From Chlorobiota bacterium (GTDB lineage Bacteria > Bacteroidota > Ignavibacteria > OLB7): 64,000 nucleotides of DNA. The first letter of the stretch is position 1. Each line of letters opens with the position of its first letter. Location of the stretch: positions 184,964 to 248,963 of the forward strand of contig JAQBOZ010000024.1 in NCBI GenBank assembly GCA_028287785.1, given 5' to 3'. Shown here piece after piece: positions 42,308 to 50,674 of the stretch. The translations under genes and the position numbers were made by a program. The notes below the pieces were generated by a model. The model had not been told where the DNA came from. It was given only the letters and a program-made list of their open reading frames with translations, and did no database searches.

Positions 42308-45300
42308 CTAGGCATCCGCGTCCGCGAATTTGAGCCGTATGCGCTGCGCCTCCGTCCGTTTCCCGAGCTGGAGGAGTGCGCCGCACAGCAACTCCGTGAT
42401 CTCCTCATCGTCCGGCATGGCGCTGAAGCCGTGGCGGAGGATACGCTCGGCGCTGGCCGCGTCACCATCGCGCATCAGCCCCTGCGCGGTTTTGATCAGC
42501 GTGAAACGAAGCCGGCTCTCGAAGTCCTCGCGCGCGGCCTCGAAGAAATCCTCATAGAGCGTGGGGAAGGGCACCTCGCCGCGAACAGTCTCCAGCGCCG
42601 TGATCAGCGGCGTCACGGCGCGGTGGTGCATTCCATCGCGGAGCGCCGCCGATGATTCGGCCAGAAGGCGATCGGCATCGAGCAGATCGACGCGGAGAAG
42701 GCGCAGGTTCAGGCGCGGGGTTTCGCCGTCGGTGAGGATCGCCTCATGTCCAAGGCTCTCGCGAAGCCGGTGGACTGTCAGGTTCACGGTCTTCCGGGCA
42801 TCCTCGATCTCCGCCTGGTCGCCCGCGGCAATCCGACAGAACTCCCGTTGCGAGAGAGGTTCATCCAGCATCTGATCCGCCACCAGCACGCCGAGCATCG
42901 TCCTGAGCCTGGAGCCGCGTGGCCGTATCGGTTCGCGCCCGTCGGATCTGATCTCGATGGTTCCCAGCATCGTCAGCAGGCTCCGATCGTCGGCGCCGGT
43001 TGCCGGAGCGCTGTCCGGGCGGGCCATCTCCTTTGCGCGCGCGCGCCACGCGGTGGCCTCGGCGCGGGAGAAGCAGGAGGGATAGCGGTCGATAATGGGC
43101 CTGATGTAGAGATGCAGCTTCCGTTCGGCCAGCCATTCCAGGCATATCGTCAGGCCGCGCGTCATCGGGCGCCGGGTTGTGGCGGCAAGCTCCTCGTGAC
43201 CCGGCATGCGTCCTATCCGGTCCAGCAGGGAGGCAACCGCGTGCATGGTGACCACATCCTCCAGCCTGATGATCGGGGCGTTGAGGAAATCGCCCACCAT
43301 TCCGGCAATGATCGGATCGTCCGGTGTGGCGGAGCCGCCGGCCACGGCGCAGAGCGTGGCGATCAGCCTGTCGGTCTCGGAGCTTCCGTCGGTTGCGGCC
43401 AGGGCCGATTGAACCTGGGCGCCGCAATCGTTCAGGAGCACCTGGCGGGCGGGGCTGATCGTGTTGCCATCGCTGACGAATCGCTCCGCGATCTTCCCGG
43501 CCCATTCGATATCGCCGCGGAGCAGCCCGATCGTGATAAGCTGATAGCCCATCGCGTTCGATTGCAGGTCCGCCATGACCGCCGGCGCCTGCGCGCAGAT
43601 CTCGGCCGCCTCCCGTTCCATAGCCTCGTGGCTCATCCCGAACGAGGCGCGCGCGTGAAGATCGGAGCGGAGGGCGTAAATCAGGTTCGGCATCAGGTTC
43701 TGATCGCGGAAATGCCGTTGCGCCTCCAGGCACGCGCGGTGAAGATCATCCATCCTCCCGATCCGCTCCAGCAGCCCGATCTTGCAGAAAAGAACATCGG
43801 CATAATGCTGATCCCCGGTGAACGATTCCAGCTCCGCCAGAAGATCGAGTCGCCGGGCCAGCTCCTCCTCGGTATCGATCAGGCCAAGAAAATCGGGGCC
43901 GAGGGTGCGGCGCATTTCCCGGCGGAAGCTCTCATCCACGCCCGGCTCGGCGGAGATCGCCTCCATCTCCCGTTCAACATCCCGGACGATCGCCTGATCC
44001 CCCGCCAGCGTGGCGGAATAGCTGAAGTGATAGAGATAGGAGACGTAATCCTGCGTGTGGCGGAGCTTGGGAAATCTGGCGATCAACGCCTCCACCTCTC
44101 TGCGATATGGATTCTCCTGATCCACCCCGAGCTGGTAGCGCGCGCCGCTCAGGTAGATCCGGTAGATCAATGTTCCCAGGCGATAGCGGACAAGCTGGTC
44201 AGGCCCGGCGCTCAGCAGAATCCCGGTAAGCTGCTCCAGAAGGCCGGCCGATTCCTCCTCTTCCTCGCCGCGATGCCGCAGCGACAGCCCCCGCATCAGA
44301 TACCGCGCCTGCAACTCCGCCAGCTCCAGCGGCGTGCATCGGTCGCGCGACGCCTCTATCATATTTCCGGCGGCGCGCCACGCCATCACCGCAAGCCGCC
44401 AGTCCGGCCCGCGATCGAGATTGGAGGCCACATCGAGCGTCCGGTTCAGCGCGGAACGGAACTCGGCGGCGGTCACCCCCAGCGGCCGGGGGCGCTCGGC
44501 GAGCGTCAGAAAGGGGAGCGCCGAATAGAGGGGAAGGCCCGCCGCTATCACGCCGATGATGCAATCCGCGTCCACCGATGCCTGCTGCGCCAGCCGACGG
44601 TGAAGGAGGGAATGGGTGAACGCAAGAAGCGGCGATGAGCTGATCTCCCCCGGAAGCGCCTGCACGGCGGTGCCGGTAGCCAGGATGATCCCCTTGAACA
44701 TCAGCGATTCCAGCATGCTCTCCGATCCGCCGATCATGGCAAGCGCGGATTCCCGCGCCACCACCTCTCCAAGCGACGCGATCTGCTCCGCGCCCCTCCG
44801 TTCCTCCTCGCTCAGATGCGCGGCCATTCCCTCGGAAAGAAGCTGCACGCTCCGCTGAAGCCCGGCCATGAACACCGCGGGCGGCAGCATGGCGCGCCAT
44901 TGCCCGCTCATTCTGTCCTGCGCCAGCGCGCCGGACTTCAACGTTCCCCGCAGCGCCGAGCGGATCGCCAGCGGGTTGCCGGCCGTGGCCCGATGGAGCA
45001 TCGCCAGCAGTTCCGGCTCCGGCGTTGCCTCGAACAGGGATTTCCAGAGCTGCGCCAGTTCCTGATGCGAAAGGCCATCCAGGGAGATCTCCTCGATCAG
45101 ATACCGTTCCATCACGCCGCGGACGGCAAGCTCCAGCGGGCGCGCCACCGCAAGCAGCGTAAGCTGTTCGTCGGCGAGGGATTCCAGGAGGGAGGAGAGA
45201 TCGCCCAGCGCCTCGCCTCCAAGCAGATGAAGATCCTCCACGATCAGGATGGTCTGGCGAAGCCGTGACAGGCGCCGCAGCGCGGCAAGGACCGATGTCA

Positions 45301-45661
45301 TCGATTCCTCCGGCTCGATCTTCAGCATCGGATGCGCGGCGGAGAATCGGTAGAGCGCCCGGGCGATCAGCGGGATGATGGATGTGGCGGATTCAGGATA
45401 GAGCTTCAGATGCACAACCGCGCCGTTGGAGCGGGTCACGCGGGAGCCGACCTCCTCGATCAGCCGCGATTTGCCGACGCCGGCCTCCCCGATCAGCAGA
45501 ATCCCCTGCAATCCGTGGGCATCCGATGCCGAATCCCAGATCCGCGCGATCATCTCAGCCTGCGGGGAGCGGCCCGTGAATGGAAGCAGGCCGTGATTGA
45601 CGAAATCTATCAACGTTCGCATGTGCTGTCGGTTCTCGATGTTGATCTCACTGGAGCCCAT
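42308..45661 (-). CDS. Giant AAA+ regulator with C-terminal SARP/BTAD module
   Basis: About 1117 residues from the ATG at 45661; ATG 45622 (MRTLIDFVNHG) is possible. The N-terminus is an AAA+/STAND ATPase: Walker A GEAGVGKS near residue 55, Walker B-like TILIVEDLHLLGG, then helical repeats to about residue 850 that look TPR-like. The last 220 residues are a winged-helix DNA-binding domain (TMLGVLVADQMLDEPLSQRE ... VNLTVHRLRESLG) followed by a bacterial transcriptional activator domain (RVDLLDADRLLAESSAALRD, FFEAAREDFESRL). Usual SARP regulators have this module at the N-terminus; here it is at the C-terminus. Target and signal unknown. Confidence 0.85.
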   Translation of the reverse strand: MGSSEINIENRQHMRTLIDFVNHGLLPFTGRSPQAEMIARIWDSASDAHGLQGILLIGEAGVGKSRLIEEVGSRVTRSNGAVVHLKLYPESATSIIPLIARALYRFSAAHPMLKIEPEESMTSVLAALRRLSRLRQTILIVEDLHLLGGEALGDLSSLLESLADEQLTLLAVARPLELAVRGVMERYLIEEISLDGLSHQELAQLWKSLFEATPEPELLAMLHRATAGNPLAIRSALRGTLKSGALAQDRMSGQWRAMLPPAVFMAGLQRSVQLLSEGMAAHLSEEERRGAEQIASLGEVVARESALAMIGGSESMLESLMFKGIILATGTAVQALPGEISSSPLLAFTHSLLHRRLAQQASVDADCIIGVIAAGLPLYSALPFLTLAERPRPLGVTAAEFRSALNRTLDVASNLDRGPDWRLAVMAWRAAGNMIEASRDRCTPLELAELQARYLMRGLSLRHRGEEEEESAGLLEQLTGILLSAGPDQLVRYRLGTLIYRIYLSGARYQLGVDQENPYRREVEALIARFPKLRHTQDYVSYLYHFSYSATLAGDQAIVRDVEREMEAISAEPGVDESFRREMRRTLGPDFLGLIDTEEELARRLDLLAELESFTGDQHYADVLFCKIGLLERIGRMDDLHRACLEAQRHFRDQNLMPNLIYALRSDLHARASFGMSHEAMEREAAEICAQAPAVMADLQSNAMGYQLITIGLLRGDIEWAGKIAERFVSDGNTISPARQVLLNDCGAQVQSALAATDGSSETDRLIATLCAVAGGSATPDDPIIAGMVGDFLNAPIIRLEDVVTMHAVASLLDRIGRMPGHEELAATTRRPMTRGLTICLEWLAERKLHLYIRPIIDRYPSCFSRAEATAWRARAKEMARPDSAPATGADDRSLLTMLGTIEIRSDGREPIRPRGSRLRTMLGVLVADQMLDEPLSQREFCRIAAGDQAEIEDARKTVNLTVHRLRESLGHEAILTDGETPRLNLRLLRVDLLDADRLLAESSAALRDGMHHRAVTPLITALETVRGEVPFPTLYEDFFEAAREDFESRLRFTLIKTAQGLMRDGDAASAERILRHGFSAMPDDEEITELLCGALLQLGKRTEAQRIRLKFADADA

Positions 45662-46102
45662 AACGGGAAGTCCGGAAGGGCTCCCCCTGGAAGTGCCTCG
45701 ACAAGCGGGCTGGCGGCGGAAACGGCGGAGTGGAACCGGAGCCCCGGTGGGCATCCGGTGGTTCCGGCGTGGACGGATAGAGCGTTCGGGCATTCATCCG
45801 GAAGTTCTGAAACTCCCCAGACGCCACAGGGTTACGGTCGGGCGGATGCAACAACGATTCAGGTCCGTCATCCCGGCGTATCTCCCGATATCACCATTCT
45901 CAAATGCGCCGAAAAAATGCGAAAATCAGGCAATCAGGGCAACGCCTGCCTGCGCGCGGGTCGCCATGTCATGCAAACATCACGAGAACCGCGGGAAGCC
46001 GCAATCCAATTTTTTTCAACTGAAATCCATTTTCCGGCAAACCGCAATCGCCCCGGAGGGAAACTGCAACCGCTGCCGAGTACCTTGAAGGAGAGTTTTT
46101 TG
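45662..46102. other. 441-bp divergent intergenic region
   Basis: It lies between the giant regulator (minus) and the zinc-ribbon gene (plus). It is AT-richer towards the plus gene (A-runs, TTTTTTT at 46011-46017). A long plus-strand frame crosses it but only its end is credible coding sequence. No exact promoter consensus found. Confidence 0.5.
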
Positions 46103-46405
46103 ATGAGGCTTTCACGATGTGCCCGCGACAGGCGGAGCCGCTCAACCGGACAAAACGCAATGATAGCTCGATCGATGTTCAGCCTGCATGATTCACACGA
46201 CGGCGAGGCACACGGAGGGATAACGCGCTGCACGGGCTGCGGAACGGTGGGATATCAGGGGGATCGTTACTGCCCCTGCTGCGGGCTTCCGCTGGTGAGA
46301 AACTGCCGCCAGTGCGGCGCGACGATCGCTCATCCGATCGCGAATTTCTGCACCGCATGTGGTCTCCCGCTCGATGGAGAACGCCCCCCGAAAGGGGATG
46401 CATAA
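46103..46405 (+). CDS. Double zinc-ribbon protein
   Basis: ATG 46103 has a strong GAAGGAGA site about 8 nt upstream, which selects it from a much longer open frame. The 100-residue product has four CxxC pairs in two ribbons: CTGC/CPCC (GYQGDRYCPCCGLPL) and CRQC/CTAC (PIANFCTACGLPL), about residues 43-90. No other domain is present. Such double zinc ribbons usually act as protein-protein or nucleic-acid adaptors. It is followed 67 bp later by a T9SS-tailed secreted protein. Function unknown. Confidence 0.8.
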   Translation: MRLSRCARDRRSRSTGQNAMIARSMFSLHDSHDGEAHGGITRCTGCGTVGYQGDRYCPCCGLPLVRNCRQCGATIAHPIANFCTACGLPLDGERPPKGDA

Positions 46406-46472
46406 TACGAATACTATCTGTTCAACCATCCGCCTGCGACGGTCGCGGGCAATACACCGAGGAGAGCCTCCC

Positions 46473-47015
46473 ATGAACAAGTTCCATCGAATGATCCTGC
46501 TGGCCGCATCCGGGGCAATGCTCCTGGCGCCTGGGGCATTCGGACAGGTGAAAGCGATGCGGTCGGTGGTTTCCAACGCCGCGGCCAGGGCTTCGGGGGG
46601 GACGCTCATACTGCATGGAACGCTTGGACAGGCGCTCGTGGGATCGACCGCCTCCGGCGCGATGCGGGGATTGCAGGGCTACTGGTACGGGCTTCAGGTC
46701 GCCATGCCGGGCCGGGTCAAGGAGCAGGAGAGGATGATGTTCGGGCTTGCCGCCGAGGCATCGCTCCGCTGCTCGCCGAACCCGTTCTCCGGCGAGGTGA
46801 TGATCAACGCGGCGGTGCCGGTTGGCGGAGATGTGTCGATCGTGCTGTACGATGCTCTCGGCCGTCAGGTGGGAACGCTCGCGCAGGGGGAGCATGAGGC
46901 CGGGATGATCGAGATCAGGCTGATGGCCGGGGGGCTTGCCTCCGGGAGCTATCTGCTGCGGATGACCGCCGCGGGGGGAATCAGGCGGACGATAGCCCTT
47001 GTGGTCACGCGATAG
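46473..47015 (+). CDS. Secreted protein with T9SS type A sorting domain
   Basis: ATG 46473 has GAGGAGAG upstream. The 180-residue product has a signal peptide (MILLAASGAMLLAPGAFG), a short SxGGTLILHGTLGQALVGST and GLQGYWYG pattern that often precedes sorting domains, and then the domain itself: LRCSPNPFSGEVMINAAVP, SIVLYDALGRQVGTL, AGGLASGSYLLRMTA, RTIALVV. It has no catalytic part, so it is mostly signal, linker and sorting domain. It should be exported by T9SS; use unknown. Similar mini-proteins are common in Kapabacteria/Ignavibacteria-like genomes (from memory). Confidence 0.88.
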   Translation: MNKFHRMILLAASGAMLLAPGAFGQVKAMRSVVSNAAARASGGTLILHGTLGQALVGSTASGAMRGLQGYWYGLQVAMPGRVKEQERMMFGLAAEASLRCSPNPFSGEVMINAAVPVGGDVSIVLYDALGRQVGTLAQGEHEAGMIEIRLMAGGLASGSYLLRMTAAGGIRRTIALVVTR

Positions 47016-47072
47016 CGATTGCGGACGGGGCGATGGCGCTCCGGTGACGCGCGAGAAGGAATTTTCGAGTAC

Positions 47073-47125
47073 GGGAATCGGGGAGAGAACGCTGTTGGGG
47101 GACAACGCTCGCCTCTCCGGTTCCC
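47073..47125. repeat. Hairpin repeat family, copy A
   Basis: 53-bp element: arms GGGAATCGG / CCGGTTCCC, inner stem GTTG/CAAC and conserved apex GTTGGGGGAC. Flanking CGAG/CTCG pairs extend it to about 47065-47133. Confidence 0.8.
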
Positions 47126-47167
47126 AGGTCTCGACGGAAAATAACGGCGAGGAATAATGTCGAGCAC

Positions 47168-47220
47168 GGGAATCGGAGGGAGAGCGCTGTTGGGGGACAA
47201 CGTTCGCCTCTCCGATTCCC
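47168..47220. repeat. Hairpin repeat family, copy B
   Basis: 53-bp element 95 bp after copy A, with the same apex GTTGGGGGACAAC and arms GGGAATCGGAG / CTCCGATTCCC. It ends 60 bp before the globin start. Confidence 0.8.
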
Positions 47221-47280
47221 GGACCTCGATCGCCGATGGAAAGCATCGACCGAATATCAATCAACTGCGGATAGAATTAC

Positions 47281-47724
47281 ATGACCTCGGAACAGATAAC
47301 GCTGGTGCGATCGACCTTCGGAATGGTCGCGCCGATTGCCGAACAGGCGGCTGAGCTCTTCTACAACAGGCTCTTTGTGCTGGACCCGGCGCTCCGGCCC
47401 CTCTTCACGGGCGATATGAAGGAGCAGGGGAGAAAGCTGATGGCGATGCTGGCGATGGTGGTGAACGGCCTTGATCGTTTCGAGTCGCTTACCCCCGCCG
47501 TGCGCGACCTTGGACGGCGCCATGATGGCTACGCCGTGAAGCCGGAGGATTATGATACCGTGGGCGCCGCGCTTCTCTGGACACTGGAGCAGGGGCTGGG
47601 AGAGGCGTTCACGCCCGATGTGAAGGATGCGTGGGCAATCGCCTACGGCATCGTGGCAACGACGATGATCGCGGGCGGGCGGTCGGCGGTGCATGCCGCA
47701 CCCGCCGCCGCGGAAACCGCGTAA
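47281..47724 (+). CDS. Single-domain globin
   Basis: 147 residues with the flavohaemoglobin-type globin fold: VRSTFGMVAPIAEQAAELFYNRLFVLDPALRPLF, the proximal-His region LGRRHDGYAVKPEDYDTVGA (His near residue 81) and WTLEQGLGEAFTPDVKDAWAIAYGIVA. No reductase domain follows, so it must use an external reductant if it acts as an NO dioxygenase; oxygen binding or sensing are alternatives. The tail is Ala-rich. It is bracketed by four copies of a hairpin repeat (two upstream, two downstream), which may act as transcription terminators or mRNA stabilisers. Confidence 0.93.
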   Translation: MTSEQITLVRSTFGMVAPIAEQAAELFYNRLFVLDPALRPLFTGDMKEQGRKLMAMLAMVVNGLDRFESLTPAVRDLGRRHDGYAVKPEDYDTVGAALLWTLEQGLGEAFTPDVKDAWAIAYGIVATTMIAGGRSAVHAAPAAAETA

Positions 47725-47776
47725 CCACGCCCTTCCCGGACCGGCACGGCACATTGAAAAGATTGCGACAGATATC

Positions 47777-47831
47777 GGGAATCGGAGGGCGAAGGCCGTT
47801 GGGGGACGACCGGATCATCTCTCCGATTCCC
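47777..47831. repeat. Hairpin repeat family, copy C
   Basis: 55-bp element with arms GGGAATCGGAG / CTCCGATTCCC and apex GTTGGGGGAC. The inner helix changes to GTTG/CGAC. It lies within an about 80-bp direct repeat shared with copy D. Confidence 0.8.
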
Positions 47832-47889
47832 GGTTAAATGGTGGATTTCCCGGCCTGCCGGGGATGTTGAAAAGATTACGACGGATATC

Positions 47890-47944
47890 GGGAATCGGAG
47901 GGCGAAGGCCGTTGGGGGACGACCGGATCATCTCTCCGATTCCC
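47890..47944. repeat. Hairpin repeat family, copy D
   Basis: 55-bp element, identical to copy C across the hairpin and offset by 113 bp. The shared block starts at TTGAAAAGATT (47754 and 47867), with three scattered differences before the hairpin. Confidence 0.8.
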
Positions 47945-48071
47945 GATTAGTCGCACCGAGGAATTCGCAACCTTGCGCCATGGATTCGCCGGCAGCGCTG
48001 CATATCTTATGAATGATGGCCGCAACGGCTTCGCCGGGCCATCGCACAACAACTCATTAATTTCGACGATC

Positions 48072-48548
48072 ATGGACCCATTAGCACCAATCAACGGAAT
48101 ATCGCTTGAACGCTATGCGGAGCTTGCTGCGAAAATGAAGGATTGCGGGGGCGACCTCGAAATCTGCGCCCGGATTGCCGGGGAGAACGGCGTGGACAGG
48201 CCCACGTGGGAGGCCGCGATGAACGGCTGGAACGCCAGGATGTACGATACGGCAACCGCCGGCACCGTGGCGCTTGCCTACATGCCGCTCTATCAGGATG
48301 CGCTGAAGAAGTACGGCGGGCCTCCCGCCGAGGCAAGCCTGGAGGATTACGTGGGGATGACCGCGATGATCAACTGCGGCGATAAGAGCCTGGACAAGAT
48401 GTACGCGAAGTATGGGATCGATGCCGTGAAGTGGAGCCAGATCTCCACCTACTGGGTGGACAGGATCATCAAGGACCCGGCATTCGGCGTTCAGTTCAAG
48501 ACGATGTGCGATGAGGAGATGGCCCGTCTGGAAGCCGCGAGCGCCTGA
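48072..48548 (+). CDS. Uncharacterised small protein (DUF6620-like)
   Basis: Start at 48072 (MDPLAPINGISLERYAELAA) is preferred to the longer frame. The 158-residue helical protein has two related segments: ISLERYAELAAKMKDCGGD ... WEAAMNGWNARM and ASLEDYVGMTAMINCGDKSL ... WSQISTYWVDRI, so it is an internal duplication. It resembles, from memory, the family annotated DUF6620. No signal peptide or membrane span, so cytoplasmic. It is followed 118 bp later by a YqcC-like gene. Function unknown. Confidence 0.78.
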   Translation: MDPLAPINGISLERYAELAAKMKDCGGDLEICARIAGENGVDRPTWEAAMNGWNARMYDTATAGTVALAYMPLYQDALKKYGGPPAEASLEDYVGMTAMINCGDKSLDKMYAKYGIDAVKWSQISTYWVDRIIKDPAFGVQFKTMCDEEMARLEAASA

Positions 48549-48666
48549 TCCCCGTTGATGTCCGATGCCGGCCGCGTCCGCCCGTCCCGATAGAGGAGAG
48601 AGGCGGCCGCGGCCGCGCTGCATGCGCGATAATCATTTCAGCTACCTGTCAAAACCGGAAAGAAGC

Positions 48667-48984
48667 ATGGAAAAGCTGGAGAACGTGGAGAAGGCGATCG
48701 GTGCCGTGGAGGCGGAGATGCGCCGCGCCGGGCTCTGGAGCGATCAGCCGCTTGAGCCGGAACGCTATGAATTCACCCAGGCGTTCGGCATGGATACGAT
48801 GGCGTTCAGCCAGTGGGTGCAGTTTATCCTGGTCCCGCGCGTCCGGAGCATCATCGAATCCGGTGGTGGATTTCCGGCGACCAGCCAGGTCGGCGCGCAG
48901 GCCGTGCGCGAGTTCGACGGCGTGGAGCAGGCGGACGGGCTGGTGAGCGCGCTTCAGGAGTTCGACCGCGTGGTGGAGGAGTAG
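48667..48984 (+). CDS. YqcC-like (DUF446) protein
   Basis: ATG 48667 follows GGAAAG. The 105-residue product shows the YqcC core: VEAEMRRAGLWSDQPLEPERYEF, FGMDTMAFSQWVQFILVPRVRSII. The conserved D-T-xx-F-x-Q-W box is present. The C-terminal 40 residues are acidic (FDGVEQADGLVSALQEFDRVVEE). A small cytoplasmic helical bundle; family function unknown. It follows the DUF6620-like gene in the same direction, so they may be cotranscribed. Confidence 0.85.
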   Translation: MEKLENVEKAIGAVEAEMRRAGLWSDQPLEPERYEFTQAFGMDTMAFSQWVQFILVPRVRSIIESGGGFPATSQVGAQAVREFDGVEQADGLVSALQEFDRVVEE

Positions 48985-49025
48985 AAGAAGGCGGTCGCGT
49001 GGCCGCCTCCGTTATTTCAATGCCG

Positions 49026-49460
49026 CTAGTTGAGCCCTATGAAGGGGCAGCCGGTGGTTGGGTCGGTCTTGTAGCAGATATTCATAAGATATCCGCAGGG
49101 CAATATCACCGCCGAGACACAAAGCACCGGTGGCGCGTTGAACGGAAATACCGTCCCGTTGATCGTCACGCTGGTGAGAATCGGAGGCCAGCATCCGGGA
49201 GGATTGGGCGCCGTGATGAAATACGATGCCGGCGTGGGGCCTCCGTAGTTTGTCGGGCCGGTGACAATGGCCCCGTTGCTCCAGTTGGTGGAAACGGTAA
49301 CCGGCAGGCACGCCGACGGCACGCTGTTGCCGATCCACAACTCGAAGGTCGGGCAGCATTGAGCGGCCCCTCGTTGTGGTGCCGTGAGGAATATCGCCAG
49401 GGCGATGACCACGGCCGTAAGCAGTGGCATAAGGCTGATGCGGGATGCTGGGTGTTTCAT
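49026..49460 (-). CDS. Small secreted Cys/Pro-containing protein, second of its type
   Basis: Start at 49460 has GGAG 9 nt upstream. 144 residues: signal peptide (MPLLTAVVIALAIFL ... GAAQ), then QCCPTFELWIGNSVPSACLP and Pro/Gly-rich strands with cysteines at PGCWPP, VLCVSAVILPCG, NICYKT and TTGCPF (eight in all). Its shape matches the 139-residue protein at 39764-40183 (signal ending AQ, early Cys, Pro-rich strands, short length), but sequence identity looks low. No known family. Probably a disulfide-stabilised periplasmic or surface protein. Confidence 0.8.
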   Translation of the reverse strand: MKHPASRISLMPLLTAVVIALAIFLTAPQRGAAQCCPTFELWIGNSVPSACLPVTVSTNWSNGAIVTGPTNYGGPTPASYFITAPNPPGCWPPILTSVTINGTVFPFNAPPVLCVSAVILPCGYLMNICYKTDPTTGCPFIGLN

Positions 49461-49568
49461 AATCCGAATCTCCATGGTGTGTGAGTGTCCGATGATGCGG
49501 CACGCTGTTGCGGCCGGAGATCGATCGTGAACGGTTCTATCGATATCAATTAAGATGACATCATCGGT

Positions 49569-49584
49569 GCGATGTGCACATCGC
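49569..49584. promoter_or_regulatory. 16-bp perfect palindrome, candidate operator
   Basis: GCGATGTG/CACATCGC reads the same on both strands over all 16 bases. It lies between the divergent small secreted protein and flavin reductase genes, 38 bp upstream of a TATTTTTG (-7-like) box at 49622-49629. Confidence 0.55.
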
Positions 49585-49668
49585 GACAAACACCACGCGC
49601 CCGACCAGCCATCGAATGTCGTATTTTTGCCGGCTGATGTTCCTTCGCACACATAGATCCGGCAAACC

Positions 49669-50631
49669 ATGCGGCATATAGATCCTTCAACCATTCCCCA
49701 CGCGGAATCGCATCGCTATCTCCTTGGCGGCGTCGCGCCGCGCCCCATCGCCTTCGTCGGCACGCTCGATGCCGGGGGACGGCCGAACCTTTCGCCGTTC
49801 TCCTTCTTCAACGCGTTCGGGGCCAACCCTCCGGTAATCGCTTTTTCTCCGGCATTCCGCGGCACCGACGGGACGCCGAAGCACTCGTTCCTCAACATCA
49901 AGGCCACGGGCGAGTTCACCGTGTCGGTCGTGTCGTACGCGATGGTCGAGCAGGTCAGCCTGGCGTCCGGCGAATATCCGGAGGGGGTGGACGAGTGGGT
50001 GAAATCCGGGTTCACCAAGCTGCCGAGCAGCAGAATCGCCCCGCCCGGCGTTGCCGAATCGCCGATGGTGATGGAGTGCAGGCTTCTGCATCATATCGAT
50101 CTTGGCGGTGGCCCGGCCTCGGGAAATCTGATGATCGGCGAGGTGGTGATGTTCCACATAAAGGAATCGGCGTTCGATGGGAAATATCTGGATGCCGAAC
50201 GGCTCGATCTGGTGGGGAGAATGGGGGGGGCGCTCTATTGCCGCGCCAGCGGATCGGCGGTGTTCACGCTCGCAAAGCCATCGCACGCGGGCATCGGTTT
50301 CGACGCATTGCCGGAGCGTGTGCGTAACAGCCCCATCCTCACCGGCAGCGATCTGGCAAAGCTCGCCGGCGCGGGAGAGCTTCCGGATATCGGGGCGGTC
50401 GCCGCGTTCTGGCGGGAGAAGCTGGCCTCCGCCGGCGAGCATCCTCCCGATGATATCGAGGTGGAACTTCGCCTTGGCGATCCCGAGCGCGCCCTTGACG
50501 CGCTTCTCCCACGCCTCCGCGACGGCGCGCCGAACGCAGAGACCGAGGCGTTGCTGCATCGCGTGGCAAAGGCGTTTCTCCATCGCGATATGATCGACCG
50601 CGCCTGGCAGTGCGTGCTGGCGGTGTTGTAG
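49669..50631 (+). CDS. Flavin reductase-like FMN-binding split-barrel protein
   Basis: 320 residues. The first 200 are a flavin-reductase-like split barrel: RYLLGGVAPRPIAFVGTLDA, the FMN-contacting NLSPFSFFNAFGANPPVIAF, and GGGPASGNLMIGEVVMFHI. The C-terminal 120 residues are an extension beyond the minimal fold, with an Arg/Glu/Ala-rich helical end (ELRLGDPERALDALLPRLRD). It should bind FMN and may reduce it with NAD(P)H or act as an oxidoreductase; the partner is unknown. A TATTTTTG box lies 40 bp before the start. It shares a terminator with the convergent TPR gene. Confidence 0.9.
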   Translation: MRHIDPSTIPHAESHRYLLGGVAPRPIAFVGTLDAGGRPNLSPFSFFNAFGANPPVIAFSPAFRGTDGTPKHSFLNIKATGEFTVSVVSYAMVEQVSLASGEYPEGVDEWVKSGFTKLPSSRIAPPGVAESPMVMECRLLHHIDLGGGPASGNLMIGEVVMFHIKESAFDGKYLDAERLDLVGRMGGALYCRASGSAVFTLAKPSHAGIGFDALPERVRNSPILTGSDLAKLAGAGELPDIGAVAAFWREKLASAGEHPPDDIEVELRLGDPERALDALLPRLRDGAPNAETEALLHRVAKAFLHRDMIDRAWQCVLAVL

Positions 50632-50645
50632 CTTTCGTCGGGGTT

Positions 50646-50674
50646 GTCGGGGCGGGTTTCAAACCCGCCCCGAC
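50646..50674. terminator. Bidirectional terminator whose apex holds a stop codon
   Basis: Arms 50646-50659 and 50661-50674 (GTCGGGGCGGGTTT type) are perfectly complementary around one base. The stop codon of the minus-strand TPR gene (TCA at 50659-50661 on the plus strand) sits in the apex. It lies 15 bp after the flavin reductase stop. Confidence 0.85.

Noticed and set aside
42746..44638. 630-codon plus-strand frame opposite the giant regulator
   Set aside because: Antisense shadow without recognisable motifs; the minus strand shows Walker and BTAD motifs.
45332..46102. Long upstream extension of the zinc-ribbon frame
   Set aside because: The extension overlaps the start of the giant regulator on the other strand, is low in coding character, and the internal ATG 46103 has a strong ribosome-binding site.
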